DNA of 6,558 nucleotides from an uncultured Coriobacteriales bacterium. Lineage in GTDB: Bacteria; Actinomycetota; Coriobacteriia; Coriobacteriales; UMGS124. Location of the stretch: NCBI GenBank assembly GCA_934662525.1, contig CAKUKJ010000143.1:1-6558 (forward strand), read 5' to 3'. Both the position numbers and the translations under genes were made by a program. The notes beneath the pieces were generated by a model. It saw nothing but the letters and a program-made list of their open reading frames with translations, did no database searches and was not told where the DNA came from. Shown one piece after another: positions 5,515 to 6,558 of this stretch (the stretch's first letter is position 1; the number at the start of each line of letters is the position of its first letter).

Positions 5515-6558
5515 ATGGGAGGGGAGAGGGCGCCGCTCGAGCGCGACTTCGGGCTGGTGCTCGCCGGGCAGGTGGTGAGTCTTTTCGGCGGGGCGGTCCA
5601 GAGGGTGTGCATAGCGCTCTACCTGCTTGAACTCACGGGAAGCGCCGGCGTGTACAGCACGGTGCTCGCGGCGTCGGCGCTGCCCTACGTGCTGTGCGCG
5701 CCTATGGCCGGCGCCGTGGCCGACGCGTTCAACCGGCGCGACATCATGGTCGCGCTCGACGCGGCGTGCGCGCTGGCCGTGGCGGCGTTCGCCGCGACGC
5801 TGTTTGCGGGCGTGCGTTCGGTGGCGCTGGCCGCCGTCGTGACGGTTGCGCTGGCCGTGGCGGCGACGTTCTACAGCCCCGCCGTAAGCGCGTGCATACC
5901 CCAGGTGGTCGCGCCTGCGGGGCTTGCGCGCGCAAACGGGGCCGTCAGCATGGTGGGCTCGTGGAGCAACATGCTGGGCCCCGTGCTGGCGGGCGCGCTG
6001 TACGCGGCGGCGGGCATCGAGTGGGCGTGCGTGCTCTATGCGGCCTGCCTTGCGGTGTCGGCCCTATTGGAGACGCGCATCCGGTTGCCGAGGGCCGACG
6101 CAGCGGGGCCTTGTGGGCCGACGGGGGAGTCGGCGGGCGCAGCTGCGCGGCTGGGTTCGGTCAGCAGTGGCGGCTGGGCCTCCGGGGGCGCCGCCTGGGC
6201 TGAGGCAAGGGGCGCTTCCAAGACGCGCGCGGGGCGCTCCGCGCTGCATGCCATGGCGCGCACCCTGGGAGAGCTGCGGCGCAACTACCCGGTCGTGCTC
6301 GGGGTCATCGTGGGATACGGCCTGGTCAACGTCTTTGTGCTTCCAATCAACACTGTGCTGCTTCCCAGCGCGCTCATGCTCGGCATGGGCGTGTCGAGCG
6401 AGGTATACGGCCTGGTGGAGGGCGTTGCGGCCTCGGGGATGGCCGTGGGCGCGGCGCTTGTGGCGCTCAAGCCCGAGCGCTTTGGGTTTGCGCACAACTA
6501 CCGCTGGTTTTTCCCGCTGCCTGCCGTGCTCGGTATCATGGCGTGCGCGGTGTGGGCC
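5515..6558 (+). CDS. MFS exporter, EntS/MFS_3-like, cut by the window edge
   Basis: The frame stays open for 348 codons from the ATG at 5515 to the window end, so the C-terminus is missing. The chain is hydrophobic with charged loops. GAVADAFNRRD (66-76) is the MFS motif A between helices 2 and 3. SPAVSACIPQVV (121-132) and LARANGAVSMVGSWSNMLGP (137-156) are the pattern of the MFS_3 group, which includes the enterobactin exporter EntS and macrolide efflux pumps. Residues about 190-255 form an unusually long Gly/Ala/Ser-rich central loop before helix 7. The gene starts 7 bp after the ATPase stop with no clear ribosome binding site, so translation probably depends on coupling. Position in the operon suggests export of a metallophore or of its stripped form, but a drug efflux role is equally compatible with the sequence. 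A start at GTG 5557 is possible but would cut into the first helix. Confidence 0.85.
   Translation, partial: MGGERAPLERDFGLVLAGQVVSLFGGAVQRVCIALYLLELTGSAGVYSTVLAASALPYVLCAPMAGAVADAFNRRDIMVALDAACALAVAAFAATLFAGVRSVALAAVVTVALAVAATFYSPAVSACIPQVVAPAGLARANGAVSMVGSWSNMLGPVLAGALYAAAGIEWACVLYAACLAVSALLETRIRLPRADAAGPCGPTGESAGAAARLGSVSSGGWASGGAAWAEARGASKTRAGRSALHAMARTLGELRRNYPVVLGVIVGYGLVNVFVLPINTVLLPSALMLGMGVSSEVYGLVEGVAASGMAVGAALVALKPERFGFAHNYRWFFPLPAVLGIMACAVWA

Noticed and set aside
4686..5612. A 308-codon minus-strand open frame opposite the ATPase gene
   Set aside because: It has no domain resemblance, and the plus strand encodes every ABC ATPase motif in order.

Overview
The window is strongly GC-rich except for one AT-rich intergenic island at about 1320-1440. 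Three things point, with moderate confidence, to a Gram-positive actinobacterium, most likely a gut Coriobacteriia (Eggerthella/Olsenella-like). These are the GC-rich codon use, a twin-arginine signal on the substrate-binding protein, and a DUF4143-type ATPase fragment next door. I could not run a similarity search, so the taxonomy is an inference.

Layout. Positions 2-259 are the C-terminal end of an AAA ATPase with a DUF4143 domain. It converges on a minus-strand AraC-family regulator (stop at 296, start uncertain near 1330). A divergent control region of about 120 bp (roughly 1331-1451) carries three copies of the motif TAGnnCAAT. The two best copies lie 21 bp apart in direct orientation, as expected for operators of an AraC-type protein. 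To the right runs a plus-strand operon: substrate-binding protein (1452-2594), a strong internal intrinsic terminator (2615-2654), two FecCD-type permeases (2690-3682 and 3682-4710), a FepC/FecE-type ATPase (4713-5507), and an MFS exporter of the EntS/MFS_3 type that runs off the window (5515 to the edge).

How the parts fit. The binding protein captures a ferric-chelate-like ligand outside the membrane. The two different permeases form the heterodimeric channel, and the ATPase powers import. The regulator's DNA-binding domain resembles the PchR/YbtA/AlcR branch, whose known members sense ferric siderophores and activate uptake genes, so a ligand-induced loop is the simplest model. The MFS gene directly behind the ATPase suggests export of the same chelator, of its iron-free form, or of an unrelated toxic compound. 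No siderophore biosynthesis gene is visible.

This is not a clearly new kind of system, but several details deserve a look. The binding protein has a Tat-type signal and no lipobox cysteine. It ends in an acidic low-complexity tail that contains an exact 19-bp repeat. A terminator separates it from its permeases. The regulator has an ill-defined start beside well-defined operator-like repeats.
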